Below, piece after piece: positions 8,258 to 18,745 of a stretch of DNA of 46,286 nucleotides; within the stretch, counting starts at the first letter, position 1; the number at the start of each line of letters is the position of its first letter. This DNA comes from Candidatus Dadabacteria bacterium. GTDB lineage: Bacteria; Desulfobacterota_D; UBA1144; Nemesobacterales; Nemesobacteraceae. The notes below the pieces were generated by a model that was given only the letters and a program-made list of their open reading frames with translations, was not told the DNA's origin and did not search any database. The DNA lies in NCBI GenBank assembly GCA_022827275.1, contig JAJDTG010000014.1, positions 1 through 46,286 on the forward strand, read 5' to 3'. A program made the position numbers and the translations under genes.

Positions 8258-11065
8258 TCAAGTTAGACCAAAGGTTTCACTGTATGCAAATTCAACTCTT
8301 CGATTGTTGCTGTCAAACGCAGAACCCATCCAGACATCTCCGGTAAAATTGAGAACTAAGAGCTTTCCCCATATTCCTTTTCCAGGCAGGTGCTCTTTGC
8401 ACTCATTAATTTGCTCCTGAGTAATACCTTGTGTTTCACATCCTTCAGAAATCCGATGAGCAGCAATTGAAACAGCACTTAGTCGCCATCTATATTTGTC
8501 GTCATTCAATTTTTGGCCAAAGAACCAAGGTTGTAAAGTTCCATTTAGATTCTTAGCAAGATAAACTGTTACGGTCTGCTCCCCTAAGCGTGTTGGTGTT
8601 TTGGACTCATCCAGCCATGCGTTTGTTGTCTCTTGTGTATATCCGTTATCAAGCCCAATAGTATTGAAGCGGGCCATGCTCGCATCCGCCATACTTTGAC
8701 CTTCCGCTTCGTAGCTATGATGAATTAACCCATCAGGAATATTCTCCTGCTGTTCTTCTCCATAAACACTTTCAATAAGCATACGTGCGTCTTCTGGCAT
8801 TTGGAATTTGCCTCGCTTATAAAGGACATTAGCCGTTAGCCAAAGCTGTCCGTGGTTCTGATAGATTTTCTGTGCGTTTCTGAAAAATCCAGCATACCAA
8901 TCAGAAGCAGGCGAATCTACGACCTCTGGTGAATGTATGTAAATCTTAACTTCTCCTCTCTGGTCTTCACGATCAATTAAATTTCCACATTTGTTTCTTG
9001 TATGACGACGTAAGCGTCCAGCGCGCTGGATAATCAGGTCAACAGGCGCAAGATCTGTAATCATTGCGTCAAAATCAAGATCAAGCGATTGTTCAACAAC
9101 TTGGGTTGTGATAAGAATTCTTTTTCGGCGTGTGCTAACCGTACTTTCTTTACCAAAAGAATCTATAACCCGCTCTTCAATACGCAGACGGTCTCCTAAA
9201 GCATAACGTGCATGGAAAAGATCAACTTCCCATTCTGGATATTTTCCTTTAATCCACTGATAAGCATCAACAGCGTCTTTAACGGTATTACGAATCCAGC
9301 AAGCACACTGATTGGAGTCAACAACTCTAGCTAGTATTTGCTCCACAGAATGCAAGTCAGAAACAAATTCCACTTCCACCTCACGTTTGACTGATTCACG
9401 GGTACCGACAAGTTTTTCCTCCAAGCCTTCGCAGCTTAAGCAAGTCGCTAAAGGGTAACAGTGCTCATCTACTTTGTTCAAGACTGGTTTCTTCCAGTTC
9501 CGACCCTTTGAATACGAATCTAGTAGTTCTTGGCGCTGCTTTCTAGAAAGAGTAGCAGAAAGCAAAATCGCACTACCGCCTGCAACAGCATGCGCATGTA
9601 ACAAAGCGCACAAAACTTTATGCATATATACATCACAGGCATGAACCTCATCTACTACCAAGACCTTGCCTAAAAGCCCCAGCAACCGTAGTGATTGGTG
9701 TCGGGAATGCAAAACAGATATTAATGCTTGATCAATAGTGCCGACTCCAATATCTGCTAATAGCGCTTTTTTATGATTATCTGCAAGCCATGCAGAACAA
9801 TGAGATTCAGCTGTTAGAATTTCTCCATCATAACTTTCACTAACAATTGATGCTTCAGGAATTGCAGATATAGACTGTTTAAAATCATCTGAAAGATCTC
9901 TAGACCCGTGCGCCAGAACAAGTGAGGGCATTGAGTCGGCGGCAAATAGTTTTCTATACGGTTCCCTCATCCTTGAATACATGTTGTTAGCTGTTGCCAT
10001 CGTGGGCAACGCAAAGTAAAGGCCGTTGCACTGTGAGGTGTTCATAAGTTTATGTACCAACATTATGGCAGCTTCCGTTTTCCCAGAACCCGTTACATCT
10101 TCAAGAACAAACAGCCTCGGAGAAGTGGATACTTTCCACCCAGAAATAAACTTCTGCATAGGGGTAAGCTCAACCGATGCGGTTTCCGCGGTGGTTTTAA
10201 TCATATCAGAAAGATGAAAAGAAGTTGAAGGTTTACAGCATAAGATGCTAGTATAATCAAGCACTTCATCCGCACGTTTTTGGGCCAACTTCCAGTAACT
10301 GTCCAAAGGTTCAATTGATTGCTTAAGAGGAAAAAACTGAGCATTAGAACCGACCCAATCACAGAGAACGGCTAAACCAGATAACCACCAAGATGCAAGT
10401 TTAGTAGTTTCTATATCACATTCAGGGAAAACCGACTGATCAGGCAGGCAGATTTCTATAAGTTTATCTATAAAGAGAGAAACTGCGGTAAAATCTTTCT
10501 CATCATCAAAATCATCTCTTAGCAAACGGTTTGTAGTAGATAGCGGTGGTTTTCCGTGATGGCCAAAGATTGCCTTAACCCAAAAATCTATAGGGCTTTG
10601 CCCCGTGATTTGCAAAAGTTTTGATCCCTTTGCTTGCGGAAGCAAACCTTTATCTTGGAGCTTTCCAAATAAACATTTATGCCAAATTTTTAATCCTAAT
10701 GAATCATGTCGAAATTCACTACTGTAATTCCGATTACTGGTACATCCTTGCAAATGTTGCAATAATTTAGGATTCAGATTCTGAAAACTGTTGGAGAACT
10801 TACCAACATCGTGTAAAGCCAGCAAGAATGTAAACCACTTATTGAAAATAGGCTGATTGATTCCGGTTAAACGTGAAAGAACGCTTGAATAAATCGACTT
10901 TCGTTTTAGCAACACATTACCTACGGCCGCAACATCCAAGCAATGATAAACAAGTAGATGATAATTCAGATCAGACTCTGGATTCCTATCCGACTTTCCC
11001 CAATACTTGAAATAACAGTTTTTTTCATCTTCCACCATAACTGTTGGTACAATAATGTTTCCCAA
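8258..11065 (-). CDS. cas3: CRISPR nuclease-helicase Cas3, type I-E
   Basis: This protein is recruited by Cascade to nick, unwind and degrade target DNA. It is 935 residues with an N-terminal HD nuclease (LALHDVGKF, His85-Asp86, and GHHGKPP at 169-174). A superfamily 2 helicase follows: Walker A EDVTGSGKTEA near 322-332, DEVH at 472-475, LLSATL (motif III) and IIQRAGRLRRH (motif VI). The C-terminal accessory domain ends the protein. The frame starts with TTG (11063-11065) without a clear Shine-Dalgarno; an in-frame ATG at 11036-11038 would remove nine residues. It is the first cas gene of the operon. A weak -10-like TATACT (minus, 11102-11107) lies upstream but lacks a good -35. Confidence 0.97.
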   Translation of the reverse strand: MGNIIVPTVMVEDEKNCYFKYWGKSDRNPESDLNYHLLVYHCLDVAAVGNVLLKRKSIYSSVLSRLTGINQPIFNKWFTFLLALHDVGKFSNSFQNLNPKLLQHLQGCTSNRNYSSEFRHDSLGLKIWHKCLFGKLQDKGLLPQAKGSKLLQITGQSPIDFWVKAIFGHHGKPPLSTTNRLLRDDFDDEKDFTAVSLFIDKLIEICLPDQSVFPECDIETTKLASWWLSGLAVLCDWVGSNAQFFPLKQSIEPLDSYWKLAQKRADEVLDYTSILCCKPSTSFHLSDMIKTTAETASVELTPMQKFISGWKVSTSPRLFVLEDVTGSGKTEAAIMLVHKLMNTSQCNGLYFALPTMATANNMYSRMREPYRKLFAADSMPSLVLAHGSRDLSDDFKQSISAIPEASIVSESYDGEILTAESHCSAWLADNHKKALLADIGVGTIDQALISVLHSRHQSLRLLGLLGKVLVVDEVHACDVYMHKVLCALLHAHAVAGGSAILLSATLSRKQRQELLDSYSKGRNWKKPVLNKVDEHCYPLATCLSCEGLEEKLVGTRESVKREVEVEFVSDLHSVEQILARVVDSNQCACWIRNTVKDAVDAYQWIKGKYPEWEVDLFHARYALGDRLRIEERVIDSFGKESTVSTRRKRILITTQVVEQSLDLDFDAMITDLAPVDLIIQRAGRLRRHTRNKCGNLIDREDQRGEVKIYIHSPEVVDSPASDWYAGFFRNAQKIYQNHGQLWLTANVLYKRGKFQMPEDARMLIESVYGEEQQENIPDGLIHHSYEAEGQSMADASMARFNTIGLDNGYTQETTNAWLDESKTPTRLGEQTVTVYLAKNLNGTLQPWFFGQKLNDDKYRWRLSAVSIAAHRISEGCETQGITQEQINECKEHLPGKGIWGKLLVLNFTGDVWMGSAFDSNNRRVEFAYSETFGLT

Positions 11066-11148
11066 ACTGAAAAGAAATGTTTCAAGTCAGAAAATCCCTT
11101 GAGTATAAGACGAGAATTTCTTGTTATTTTGGACCAAAAGTATTATTG

Positions 11149-11460
11149 TCACTTTAAATAGAATACCTCGGCTGACTTTAGAATTGCTTCACGACGGATG
11201 TAATTTCGGCTCTTCTCAATAGCGGTGCGGGAAAGCAAATCAGTCTCCCTCCCCAGAATGCCGCTTAACTCCTCCTCCATGCTTACCATGCTAAAAAGAC
11301 TGTGGGAGGCTTCCGGCCGAAAACGTACCATTACATCTACGTCGCTGTCCGGCCCGAAATCATCTCTAAGAACAGATCCGAAAAAGGCCAATTCCTCAAT
11401 CTGCCACCGCTCGCAAAAGGCAACGACTTTTTCTTTCGGCACTTTTATCTGCAAACTCAT
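11149..11460 (-). CDS. MNT-type minimal nucleotidyltransferase, orphan
   Basis: This 103-residue protein has the MNT (MntA-like) catalytic motif: FFGSVLRDDFGPDSDVDVMV, that is GS-x10-DxD, with Gly28-Ser29 and the two metal-binding aspartates. The third acidic residue is probably the Asp in GRETDLLS. MNT proteins usually act as antitoxins that adenylylate a HEPN (HepT) toxin. No HEPN gene is adjacent here: the next gene downstream is cas3, 83 bp away, and upstream is a TraT-like lipoprotein. It may be a solitary remnant, or its partner may be elsewhere. The fold assignment is confident; the role is not. Confidence 0.85.
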   Translation of the reverse strand: MSLQIKVPKEKVVAFCERWQIEELAFFGSVLRDDFGPDSDVDVMVRFRPEASHSLFSMVSMEEELSGILGRETDLLSRTAIEKSRNYIRREAILKSAEVFYLK

Positions 11461-11503
11461 TATCTAGCCTTAAGTAACTTGGTCTTCTTCAAAACTCATA
11501 ACC

Positions 11504-12277
11504 TCAGAAAATCCCGCCTATAGATCTTACAAGACCAGCCTGAAGATGAGGTTTCGCCTCCTCAAAATCCAAGTTCGCCTTATTGGCGACACTCACAATC
11601 CTGGTCCTGTATGTCTTCCATTTCACGTTATCAGTACGAGAAGTCTGCGTTACCCGAGTCGAGGTACCTTGCTGAGCGTCCGTGTCCTCACTCTGCGATA
11701 CAACTTCTCCTTCTTGGACGCGCTCCCTTATCTGAATATCTGTTACCATCGTGAAAAGGTCATCAGTGACAAGCGCATCAAATAAAAAGCCCGCAACTCC
11801 GCCCGCAATAGCGCCCGCAACGGTACCCTTGTTGATCTCGTCAACATCTCCGCCTATTGCCCCTCCTATTACTCCTCCGAGAACGGCACCTTCAACCACG
11901 CCCTGATAACCTTCTCCAAGCATAGCATTCGTCTCCTCGAGATCAGACTTTCCGACATTCAGAATGTTGGCTTGGAGAATGAAAGTCGCCTCGGCCGGGT
12001 CTTCCGTGATCCTGTAACCGTTAGAAGCTATTCTCCCTTTTATCCCGTATTCAATTCCCGGCAGTTCCTTGTCGGTCGTATTTTTTATATCAACGTAAAC
12101 CACTCTTTCTTCGGGCGATACCGGTTCAAGAAAAATCGTCTCCGACATCTTGGTCTCAACCGTAAGATTCCTTTTCTCGATAAGGGTCCTGGTCGCCGCG
12201 CAGCCGTTTACAATAAAAAGAAAACATATGGATACAGCAAAAAATAGATTCCTTTTACACACAAGATCTTTCCTCAT
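11504..12277 (-). CDS. traT: TraT-family outer-membrane lipoprotein
   Basis: This 257-residue protein resembles plasmid TraT, the surface-exclusion and complement-resistance lipoprotein. The similarity includes KRNLTVETKMSETIFLEPVS near residues 35-54, ILQANILNVGKSDLEE and the C-terminal NKANLDFEEAKPHLQ. A signal peptide ends at a lipobox (VNGC), so the mature protein should be lipid-anchored. Two glycine-zipper hydrophobic stretches (about 125-145 and 152-170) match the TraT membrane regions. The ATG at 12275-12277 follows AAGGAGA. No conjugation genes are nearby, so this is probably a chromosomal homologue whose role may be envelope protection; that role is inferred. Confidence 0.88.
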   Translation of the reverse strand: MRKDLVCKRNLFFAVSICFLFIVNGCAATRTLIEKRNLTVETKMSETIFLEPVSPEERVVYVDIKNTTDKELPGIEYGIKGRIASNGYRITEDPAEATFILQANILNVGKSDLEETNAMLGEGYQGVVEGAVLGGVIGGAIGGDVDEINKGTVAGAIAGGVAGFLFDALVTDDLFTMVTDIQIRERVQEGEVVSQSEDTDAQQGTSTRVTQTSRTDNVKWKTYRTRIVSVANKANLDFEEAKPHLQAGLVRSIGGIF

Positions 12278-12458
12278 TAAATCAGGTCTCCTTTGATTTT
12301 AGTGTCGGAGGGAAAATCTCCGCCTTCCGAACTAAAATCGTATGTGAAAAAAAGAAAAAAACAAATAAAAGAAAAAACATGCACAGGCAAGAATTTTCTT
12401 CTACAAAATACGGAAGAAAAATCACTCCTTATCATCCTCTTAAAACGTCGCCATAACC
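12278..12458. other. Divergent intergenic region traT/aspS with A-rich tract
   Basis: This is the first part of the region between two divergent genes. Around 12340-12375 the plus strand is almost pure purine, mostly A-runs interrupted by G, with CATGCACAGG after it. No open reading frame is convincing. The asymmetric A-tract may act as an UP-element or bend DNA for either promoter, but I only see the composition. Confidence 0.4.
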
Positions 12459-12486
12459 TTGCCAACGTAAATCAATCTAGTATGAT
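12459..12486 (+). promoter_or_regulatory. Sigma70-like promoter of aspS
   Basis: TTGCCA (12459-12464) and TATGAT (12481-12486) are separated by 16 bp, each with five of six consensus bases. Transcription would start near 12493, about 30 nt before the chosen aspS ATG and barely ahead of the possible TTG at 12501, which argues against that earlier start. Confidence 0.7.
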
Positions 12487-12521
12487 TAGCCAATCCTTCT
12501 TTGCCGGGAGAACCGCGTTTA

Positions 12522-14318
12522 ATGCTTGAACTTATGGGAGAGTGGAAAAGATCGGATTTCTGCGGAAAGCTCGGGAAAAAACACGTTGACCGCTCCGTTA
12601 CCCTTATGGGCTGGGTACAGTCACGAAGAGACCATGGCGGGGTGATTTTTGTTGATCTGCGCGATAAGGAAGGTCTTTGCCAGATCGTTTTTAACCCCGA
12701 GCACGACCCGAATATCCACCAGACCGCTGAACAGTTTCGGGATGAATGGGTAATCGCAGTGAAAGGAACTGTAACTCCCCGGACCGAGGAAACTGTAAAC
12801 CCGAACCTAAAGACCGGTGAGATCGAGGTGATAGCCGAGCAGGTAAAGGTCCTTAACACATCAAAAGTAATACCGTTTCTCATAGAAAACGAAGTGAACG
12901 CCGATGAGCTTCTCAGGCTTAAGTACCGCTACCTCGACCTCAGAAGACCCCCAATGCGGGACAACATAATCTTTCGTCACAAAGTCGCCGCCGCGGTGCG
13001 AAGCTACCTTAATGAAAACGGGTTTCTCGAGATCGAAACCCCCTATTTTACGAAATCGACGCCTGAAGGGGCAAGAGACTTCCTCGTTCCGAGCCGACTT
13101 AACGAAGGTCAGTTCTACGCGCTTCCCCAGTCGCCCCAGATATTGAAACAGACTCTCATGATCTCGGGTTTTGACAGATACTACCAGATAGTTAAATGCT
13201 TCAGGGACGAAGACCTAAGAGCCGACCGCCAGCCCGAATTCACCCAGATAGACATGGAGATGTCGTTTGTCTCAGAAGACGACGTGATCTCAATTGTCGA
13301 AGGCATGATAAAAACAGTTCTTCGGCAAACAAGAGGGATTGACGTAAGCATTCCTTTTTCGAGAATGTCTTATGAAGAAGCCATGGAGAGGTACGGAACC
13401 GACTGCCCCGATACGAGGTTCGGCCTTGAATTAAAGGACATTTCCTCCATATTCGAGAACTCGCAGTTCAAAGTTTTTCGCGGAGCTCTTGAGAAAGGCG
13501 GAGCGATAAAGGCGCTTAACCTCAAGGGGGGAGCCGAAAAGCTTACCAGAAAAGAAATAGACGATCTTACCGAATACGCAATCTCGCTCGGAGCAAAAGG
13601 GCTTGCCTGGATAAGGGTCGGCGAGGACGGGTGGAACTCCCCCATAGTCAAGTTTTTAAGCGAAGGGGAACGCGAGCTTCTGGCCGAGGCCCTTTCGATG
13701 GAAAAAGGAGACATAGTGTTTTTCGGCGCCGACTCGGTTGATATGGTAAACCAAGTGATGTCAAGCGTAAGGCTAAGTCTCGGTCAAACTCTTTCTCTCA
13801 TTGACGAAGAAAAACTTGAATTTCTCTGGGTAGTTGATTTCCCGCTTCTTAAGTACAGCCCCAGAGACAAAAGATACGTCGCCGTCCACCACCCTTTTAC
13901 CGCCCCAAAGGATGAGGACGTGGAAAAAATTGAGAATTCCCCAGGCGACGCGGCTTCAAAATCTTACGATATAGTCTTAAACGGTGTAGAGATAGGTGGG
14001 GGAAGCATAAGAATCCACAGAAAAGACATCCAGCAAAAAGTGTTTGACGTTATAGGAATCGGAGAGGATGAAGCAAGAGAAAAATTCGGTTTTCTCCTCG
14101 AGGCTCTTGAATTCGGAGCCCCCCCGCACGGAGGCATAGCACTCGGTCTTGACAGGCTTTTGATGCTTCTCTCGGGCGGGGAATCGATAAGAGATGTAAT
14201 AGCTTTTCCAAAAACGCAGAAGGGATCCTGTCCCTTGACAGAAGCTCCCTCGGAGGTTTCCCCGGAACAGCTCCTTGAAGTTGGAATAAACAGTATTGCG
14301 AAAAAGCCAGAAGACTGA
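12522..14318 (+). CDS. aspS: Aspartyl-tRNA synthetase, probably non-discriminating
   Basis: This 598-residue class II synthetase charges tRNA-Asp with aspartate. It has an N-terminal OB-fold anticodon-binding domain, a catalytic domain with motif 2 (FRDEDLRADRQPEFTQIDME), the bacterial GAD insertion (about residues 280-420), and motif 3 (GIALGLDRLLMLL). Residue His38 in SRRDHGGVIF replaces the leucine of discriminating bacterial enzymes (RRDLG in E. coli). This matches the non-discriminating Pseudomonas-type AspRS, which also makes Asp-tRNA-Asn for GatCAB. I chose the ATG at 12522 because GGGAG precedes it and the promoter leaves little room for the TTG at 12501; an ATG at 12534 is possible. 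Confidence 0.97.
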   Translation: MLELMGEWKRSDFCGKLGKKHVDRSVTLMGWVQSRRDHGGVIFVDLRDKEGLCQIVFNPEHDPNIHQTAEQFRDEWVIAVKGTVTPRTEETVNPNLKTGEIEVIAEQVKVLNTSKVIPFLIENEVNADELLRLKYRYLDLRRPPMRDNIIFRHKVAAAVRSYLNENGFLEIETPYFTKSTPEGARDFLVPSRLNEGQFYALPQSPQILKQTLMISGFDRYYQIVKCFRDEDLRADRQPEFTQIDMEMSFVSEDDVISIVEGMIKTVLRQTRGIDVSIPFSRMSYEEAMERYGTDCPDTRFGLELKDISSIFENSQFKVFRGALEKGGAIKALNLKGGAEKLTRKEIDDLTEYAISLGAKGLAWIRVGEDGWNSPIVKFLSEGERELLAEALSMEKGDIVFFGADSVDMVNQVMSSVRLSLGQTLSLIDEEKLEFLWVVDFPLLKYSPRDKRYVAVHHPFTAPKDEDVEKIENSPGDAASKSYDIVLNGVEIGGGSIRIHRKDIQQKVFDVIGIGEDEAREKFGFLLEALEFGAPPHGGIALGLDRLLMLLSGGESIRDVIAFPKTQKGSCPLTEAPSEVSPEQLLEVGINSIAKKPED

Positions 14319-14388
14319 CCTTCCCAGTGTCCTTTTCATATACCACCTAGGACTGTTACCGCGTCATTTTGACGAAAGCAAAAAATCC

Positions 14389-14416
14389 TTGTTTGCTTTA
14401 TATTTTATGCTATGAT
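14389..14416 (+). promoter_or_regulatory. Sigma70-like promoter of sucAB
   Basis: TTGTTT (14389-14394) is followed after 16 bp by TATGAT (14411-14416), which carries an extended -10 TGC directly before it. It lies in the 133-bp gap between aspS and sucA, about 35 nt ahead of the sucA start. The extended -10 probably compensates for the weaker -35. Confidence 0.65.
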
Positions 14417-14451
14417 TCTATGCGGTTACCGTTAGAGTAGGCGGAAGGTGC

Positions 14452-17310
14452 ATGGACATCTGGAAAAACTTTCACGGGCTCAACTCAGGTTACGTAATGG
14501 ATCTCTACGAACGTTACGTAAGAGACTCTTCTTCAGTCGATCCCGCTACCAAGACCATCTTTAAGGGATGGAAACCCGATAGCAAATACTCGTCTCTCAG
14601 GGTCGAAATTGAACCCGAGATCGAGAAAAATGGCTTCAAGCAATCATCCGTAAGGGATGTAAACAAGGCTGTTGCAATCGCCAACATGGCCCAGGCAATC
14701 AGGAGGCATGGTCACTTGGCAAGCAGAATAGACCCCCTCGGGGGCCCCGTTCACGGAGACCTCACCCTGCACGCCGAAACCTTCGGACTTGACGAGGAGG
14801 AATTAAGAGATTTTCCCTCGACTCTTGTAGGATGGCCTCTTTCGCAGAACTCCCTTGACGCGCTTGACGGAATAAGAAAGCTGAGAAAAATCTACTCTTC
14901 CTCCACAGGGTATAACTATGACCACATCTACGAAGCCGAAGAGAGAAGGTGGATGAGGGGCGCCATAGAGTCAGGCGTTTACCGCCCTCCCCTAAATCCT
15001 GTCGACGAAGTGGATCTTCTCGATACCCTCACCAAGGTGGAGGTATTCGAAAACTTTCTCCACAGGATCTTTCCCGGAAAATTCAGGTTCTCAATAGAAG
15101 GCGTCGACATGCTTGTGCCGATGCTGAATGAACTCATACATCTCGCCATCAAAGCCGACATACACCAGATAATTCTCGGAATGGCCCATCGCGGAAGGCT
15201 GAACGTGATGCACCACGTGATGGAGAAAAACTACAAGTACACGCTTCTTAAGTTCAAGGACCCTGTTCTGGTAAGGGACTTCGCCGATGACATGGGATGG
15301 ACCGGGGACGTAAAGTATCACGAGGCCGTAGAGCGCGATATTCCGACAGGAGACATGCTTGACCGCAACATGAGGATCACCATGGTTCCCAATCCGAGCC
15401 ACTTGGAATCCGTAAATCCGGTAGTGCAGGGAATGTCGAGAGCCTGCGGGATAAGCGATGATACATCTGGTTCTCCGCAGTTTGACCCGTCAACGGTAAT
15501 ACCGGTGCAGATCCATGGAGATTCGGCATTCATGGGACAGGGGATAAACGCGGAAACGCTTAATCTCTCCGCTCTTCCGGGCTACTGCGCTGGCGGAACG
15601 ATACACATAATCACCAACAACCAGCTCGGCTACACCACGCTTCCCTCCGACAGCAGAAGCACTCTTTATGCAAGCGATCTCGCCAAGGGATTCGAAATAC
15701 CGATTGTCCACGTAAACGCGGACGACCCGGTTGCCTGCATAGAGTCAATACGCCTAGCCTTCGGCTACACATCGAAATTCGAGAAACATTTCCTAATAGA
15801 CCTCGTCGGATACAGAAGATACGGACATAACGAGGCGGACGAACCGGGATTCACCCAGCCCATGATATACAAAAAGATAGACAGCCATCCACGGGTGATG
15901 AGTATCTGGGCGAAGAAACTGATAGAAAAAGGCACCGTCTCGGAAAAGCAGGTAGAACAGCTACAGGAAGAACATATCAAGAAGATTGCCGAGGAATTCG
16001 AATCAATTTCTCCTGACGACTCCCCCGAGGAATCAACGGCACCATCCCCGGAACGCGAGATAGCGAAAAGAACGGTTACCAAGATTTCGGACGAGACACT
16101 TTGCGAACTAAATGACTCCCTGCTTTCAATTCCCGAAGAATTCACCGTAAATTCGAAAATCGCCAGGATACGTGACAGGAGAAAAAACATTCTCGACGAC
16201 CCGAAAGAAAAGACAATTGACTGGGCCATGGCCGAGGAACTAGCCTACGCATCCATAGTCGCAGAAGGCATTCCCATCAGAATAACCGGACAGGATTGCG
16301 AGAGGGGTACTTTCAGCCACCGCCACGCGGTGCTACATGACTCTGAGAACGGCGCTATACATATTCCCCTGCAAGAAATCCCGCAGGCAAAAGCGGCGTT
16401 CGAGATAAAGAACAGTCCTCTCAGCGAAAACGCCTGCCTGGGTTTTGAGTACGGCTACTGCATCGAAAGAACAAACTGCCTTGTAATATGGGAAGCTCAG
16501 TACGGAGATTTCATAAACGGGGCTCAGACCATAGTGGATGAATATCTTGTATCGGCAAGAGCGAAATGGGGACAGACCCCTTCCCTAGTTCTTCTACTCC
16601 CTCACGCTTATGAAGGACAAGGCCCTGATCACTCAAGCGGAAGGCTTGAAAGGTTCCTGATGTCGGCCGCCGAATACAACATAAGGATAGTAAACTGCAC
16701 CACTTCGGCACAGTTTTTCCATGTGCTTCGCCGCCAGGCCCTGCTGCTTGAAAAAGATCCTCTTCCCCTGGTTGTCATGACACCCAAGGGACTTCTCCGA
16801 AACCCGATGATAAACTCGTCCCTTAAGGATTTATCCGAGGGGAGATGGTTTCCAGTGATTGACGATCCGATGACCGCCAGACGGGCAAAAAAAGTAAGAA
16901 GGCTCATATTCTGCAGCGGCAAGATATACGTTGACCTCATCTCAAGCGAACTCAGAGCCAAATCGCCCGATGTCGCAATAGCCAGAATCGAGCAGCTTTA
17001 CCCAAGGCCCAAGGACGAGGTAAGCGCCGTCTTGGAGAGGTATGGTAAGCTTGAAGAGGTGGTTTGGGTGCAGGAAGAACCCCAGAATGCGGGAGCCTGG
17101 AAATACATGCTGCCTTTTTTCAGAAGAAAAATTATCAAGAAACGGCTTCCACTCAGTTATATAGGGAGAAAGCGCTACTCAAGCCCTTCCGAAGGACTTT
17201 CCTCCATGCACAAATACAACCAGGACCTGCTTGTAAAACAGGCGTTCAGCATAGACGAAGTAGTAGAAGGGAATGAAGAAAGCGGCATAACCTGGCACAG
17301 GGATATCTGA
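14452..17310 (+). CDS. sucA: 2-oxoglutarate dehydrogenase E1 component
   Basis: This thiamine-diphosphate enzyme decarboxylates 2-oxoglutarate in the TCA cycle and passes the succinyl group to E2. It is 952 residues, the usual E1o length. Conserved blocks appear in order: an N-terminal segment [20 protein letters not shown] near 244-253, the ThDP/Mg motif from GDSAF (356-360) to TNNQ (388-391), [34 protein letters not shown], and EEPQNAGAW near the C-terminus. The ATG at 14452 follows GGAAGG. A short gap separates it from sucB, so the two form an operon. The E3 subunit (lpd) is not in the window. Confidence 0.98.
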   Translation: MDIWKNFHGLNSGYVMDLYERYVRDSSSVDPATKTIFKGWKPDSKYSSLRVEIEPEIEKNGFKQSSVRDVNKAVAIANMAQAIRRHGHLASRIDPLGGPVHGDLTLHAETFGLDEEELRDFPSTLVGWPLSQNSLDALDGIRKLRKIYSSSTGYNYDHIYEAEERRWMRGAIESGVYRPPLNPVDEVDLLDTLTKVEVFENFLHRIFPGKFRFSIEGVDMLVPMLNELIHLAIKADIHQIILGMAHRGRLNVMHHVMEKNYKYTLLKFKDPVLVRDFADDMGWTGDVKYHEAVERDIPTGDMLDRNMRITMVPNPSHLESVNPVVQGMSRACGISDDTSGSPQFDPSTVIPVQIHGDSAFMGQGINAETLNLSALPGYCAGGTIHIITNNQLGYTTLPSDSRSTLYASDLAKGFEIPIVHVNADDPVACIESIRLAFGYTSKFEKHFLIDLVGYRRYGHNEADEPGFTQPMIYKKIDSHPRVMSIWAKKLIEKGTVSEKQVEQLQEEHIKKIAEEFESISPDDSPEESTAPSPEREIAKRTVTKISDETLCELNDSLLSIPEEFTVNSKIARIRDRRKNILDDPKEKTIDWAMAEELAYASIVAEGIPIRITGQDCERGTFSHRHAVLHDSENGAIHIPLQEIPQAKAAFEIKNSPLSENACLGFEYGYCIERTNCLVIWEAQYGDFINGAQTIVDEYLVSARAKWGQTPSLVLLLPHAYEGQGPDHSSGRLERFLMSAAEYNIRIVNCTTSAQFFHVLRRQALLLEKDPLPLVVMTPKGLLRNPMINSSLKDLSEGRWFPVIDDPMTARRAKKVRRLIFCSGKIYVDLISSELRAKSPDVAIARIEQLYPRPKDEVSAVLERYGKLEEVVWVQEEPQNAGAWKYMLPFFRRKIIKKRLPLSYIGRKRYSSPSEGLSSMHKYNQDLLVKQAFSIDEVVEGNEESGITWHRDI

Positions 17311-17335
17311 AACAAACGCGCAAGCGAGGGAGAAA

Positions 17336-18610
17336 ATGGCCAAGAACATCGTCGTTCCCCACTTGGGGGATTCCGTAATAGAAGCAACAATAATCAAGTG
17401 GACCAAGCAACAGGGAGACTCGGTGAGACTCGGGGAAACCGTTGTTGAGCTTGAAACCGAGAAAGCTAACTTCGAAGTCGCCGCCGAAGCGACGGGGATT
17501 CTGGCTTCAATAGCCAAAAAAGCCGATGAGGATGTCGAAGTAGGAGACATTCTGGGAACCATCGAGGTATCCGAGAGTAAAAAGGATACAAAAAGCGATG
17601 CAGAAGAAGCCCCTAAAAAAACCGAGGCCTCACCCCAACCGCCAGCCGAAGAAATTCCTCAGGAAAAACAGCCTGAAGAAGAACCCAGGGCCCGAGTGAC
17701 TCCCGTCGCGAGAAATATCGCCGAGCAGAACGAAGTCGACCTTTCCCAGGTCATACCCGAGGGAAACAGAATCACAAAAGATGATGTGGAAAAGCACCTT
17801 GAGTCCCAGAGAACCAGAGAAGAAACCCCGCAAGAAGCTCCCCCGGAGGAGAAAATCTCCGAAACCCCCGTGTCGCCTGATATCTTCCCCTCCCTCTCAC
17901 AGCTTACCGCTAATAAAGAGAGAAGGATGAAGATGTCGAGACGTCGCAGGACTATCGCAAGGCGTCTCGTGGAAGCTCAGCAGACAGCCGCCATACTTTC
18001 CACTTTTAATGAAATCGACATGTCTAACGTAATGGAGCTTCGATCGAGAAAAAAGGATGCTTTCCGGGAAAAATACGGAGTGAGCCTCGGTTTTTCCTCC
18101 TTTTTTATAAAAGCCTCTATCGGAGCACTCAGACTGTTTCCTGAGATAAATGCCGAGATCCAAGAGGATGAAATAGTCTATAAGGACTATTACGACATCG
18201 GAATAGCGGTAGGAGCCGAGGGAGGACTTGTCGTTCCGGTCATAAGGGAGGCTGACAGAAAAACCTTCGCTCAGATAGAAAAAGAGGTCAGGGAACTTGC
18301 CGAGAAGGCAAACACAAACACGCTTTCGCTCGATGAAATTTTCGGCGGGACTTTCACAATAACCAACGGGGGAGTATACGGCTCGCTGATGAGCACCCCA
18401 ATACTGAATCCCCCGCAGGTCGCCATACTGGGACTTCACAAGATAGAGGAGAGACCCGTGGCGGTTAACGGAGACATAGTGATAAAACCGATGATGTACA
18501 CTGCACTCAGCTACGACCACAGGATAGTTGACGGAAAGGAAGCGGTTCAGTTCCTCGTAAAAATAAAGGAACTTATCGAAGACCCCGAAACTCTTCTTAT
18601 CGAAGGATAA
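17336..18610 (+). CDS. sucB: Dihydrolipoyllysine succinyltransferase, E2 of 2-oxoglutarate dehydrogenase
   Basis: This protein forms the core of the 2-oxoglutarate dehydrogenase complex and transfers succinyl to CoA. It is 424 residues with one N-terminal lipoyl domain (Lys43 in ETEKANFE is the lipoylated residue), a Glu/Pro-rich linker, a peripheral-subunit-binding domain (about 120-155, [12 protein letters not shown] to [10 protein letters not shown]) and a C-terminal catalytic domain. The catalytic motif is [13 protein letters not shown], with His395 and Asp399. The ATG at 17336 has GAGGGAG just upstream, 25 nt after the sucA stop. Succinyl rather than acetyl specificity is inferred from the linked sucA. 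Confidence 0.96.
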   Translation: MAKNIVVPHLGDSVIEATIIKWTKQQGDSVRLGETVVELETEKANFEVAAEATGILASIAKKADEDVEVGDILGTIEVSESKKDTKSDAEEAPKKTEASPQPPAEEIPQEKQPEEEPRARVTPVARNIAEQNEVDLSQVIPEGNRITKDDVEKHLESQRTREETPQEAPPEEKISETPVSPDIFPSLSQLTANKERRMKMSRRRRTIARRLVEAQQTAAILSTFNEIDMSNVMELRSRKKDAFREKYGVSLGFSSFFIKASIGALRLFPEINAEIQEDEIVYKDYYDIGIAVGAEGGLVVPVIREADRKTFAQIEKEVRELAEKANTNTLSLDEIFGGTFTITNGGVYGSLMSTPILNPPQVAILGLHKIEERPVAVNGDIVIKPMMYTALSYDHRIVDGKEAVQFLVKIKELIEDPETLLIEG

Positions 18611-18707
18611 AACCGCAGACATCTCCGCAGAGAAAAGTCCGGATCAGTTTAGCAAGAAACGTCTTTCCAGACCAGGCTCAAAAATATCAGGAAGCAGTAA
18701 TCCCGTT

Positions 18708-18713
18708 TATAAT
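18708..18713 (+). promoter_or_regulatory. Candidate -10 element upstream of the barrel gene
   Basis: A perfect TATAAT lies 33 bp before the ATG at 18746. No recognisable -35 is found 15-18 bp upstream, so the promoter may depend on an activator or another sigma factor, or the hexamer may be fortuitous. Confidence 0.4.
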
Positions 18714-18745
18714 AAAATGGGATTGCTAGTAGAGAGGTGCTTTTC

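Noticed and set aside
11102-11154. A complete promoter for the cas operon upstream of cas3
   Set aside because: A TATACT -10 and a GTGACA -35-like element exist on the minus strand but are not correctly spaced with each other, so no promoter was annotated.
17897-18622. 241-codon minus-strand frame opposite sucB
   Set aside because: It is a shadow of the E2 catalytic domain and has no recognisable protein features.
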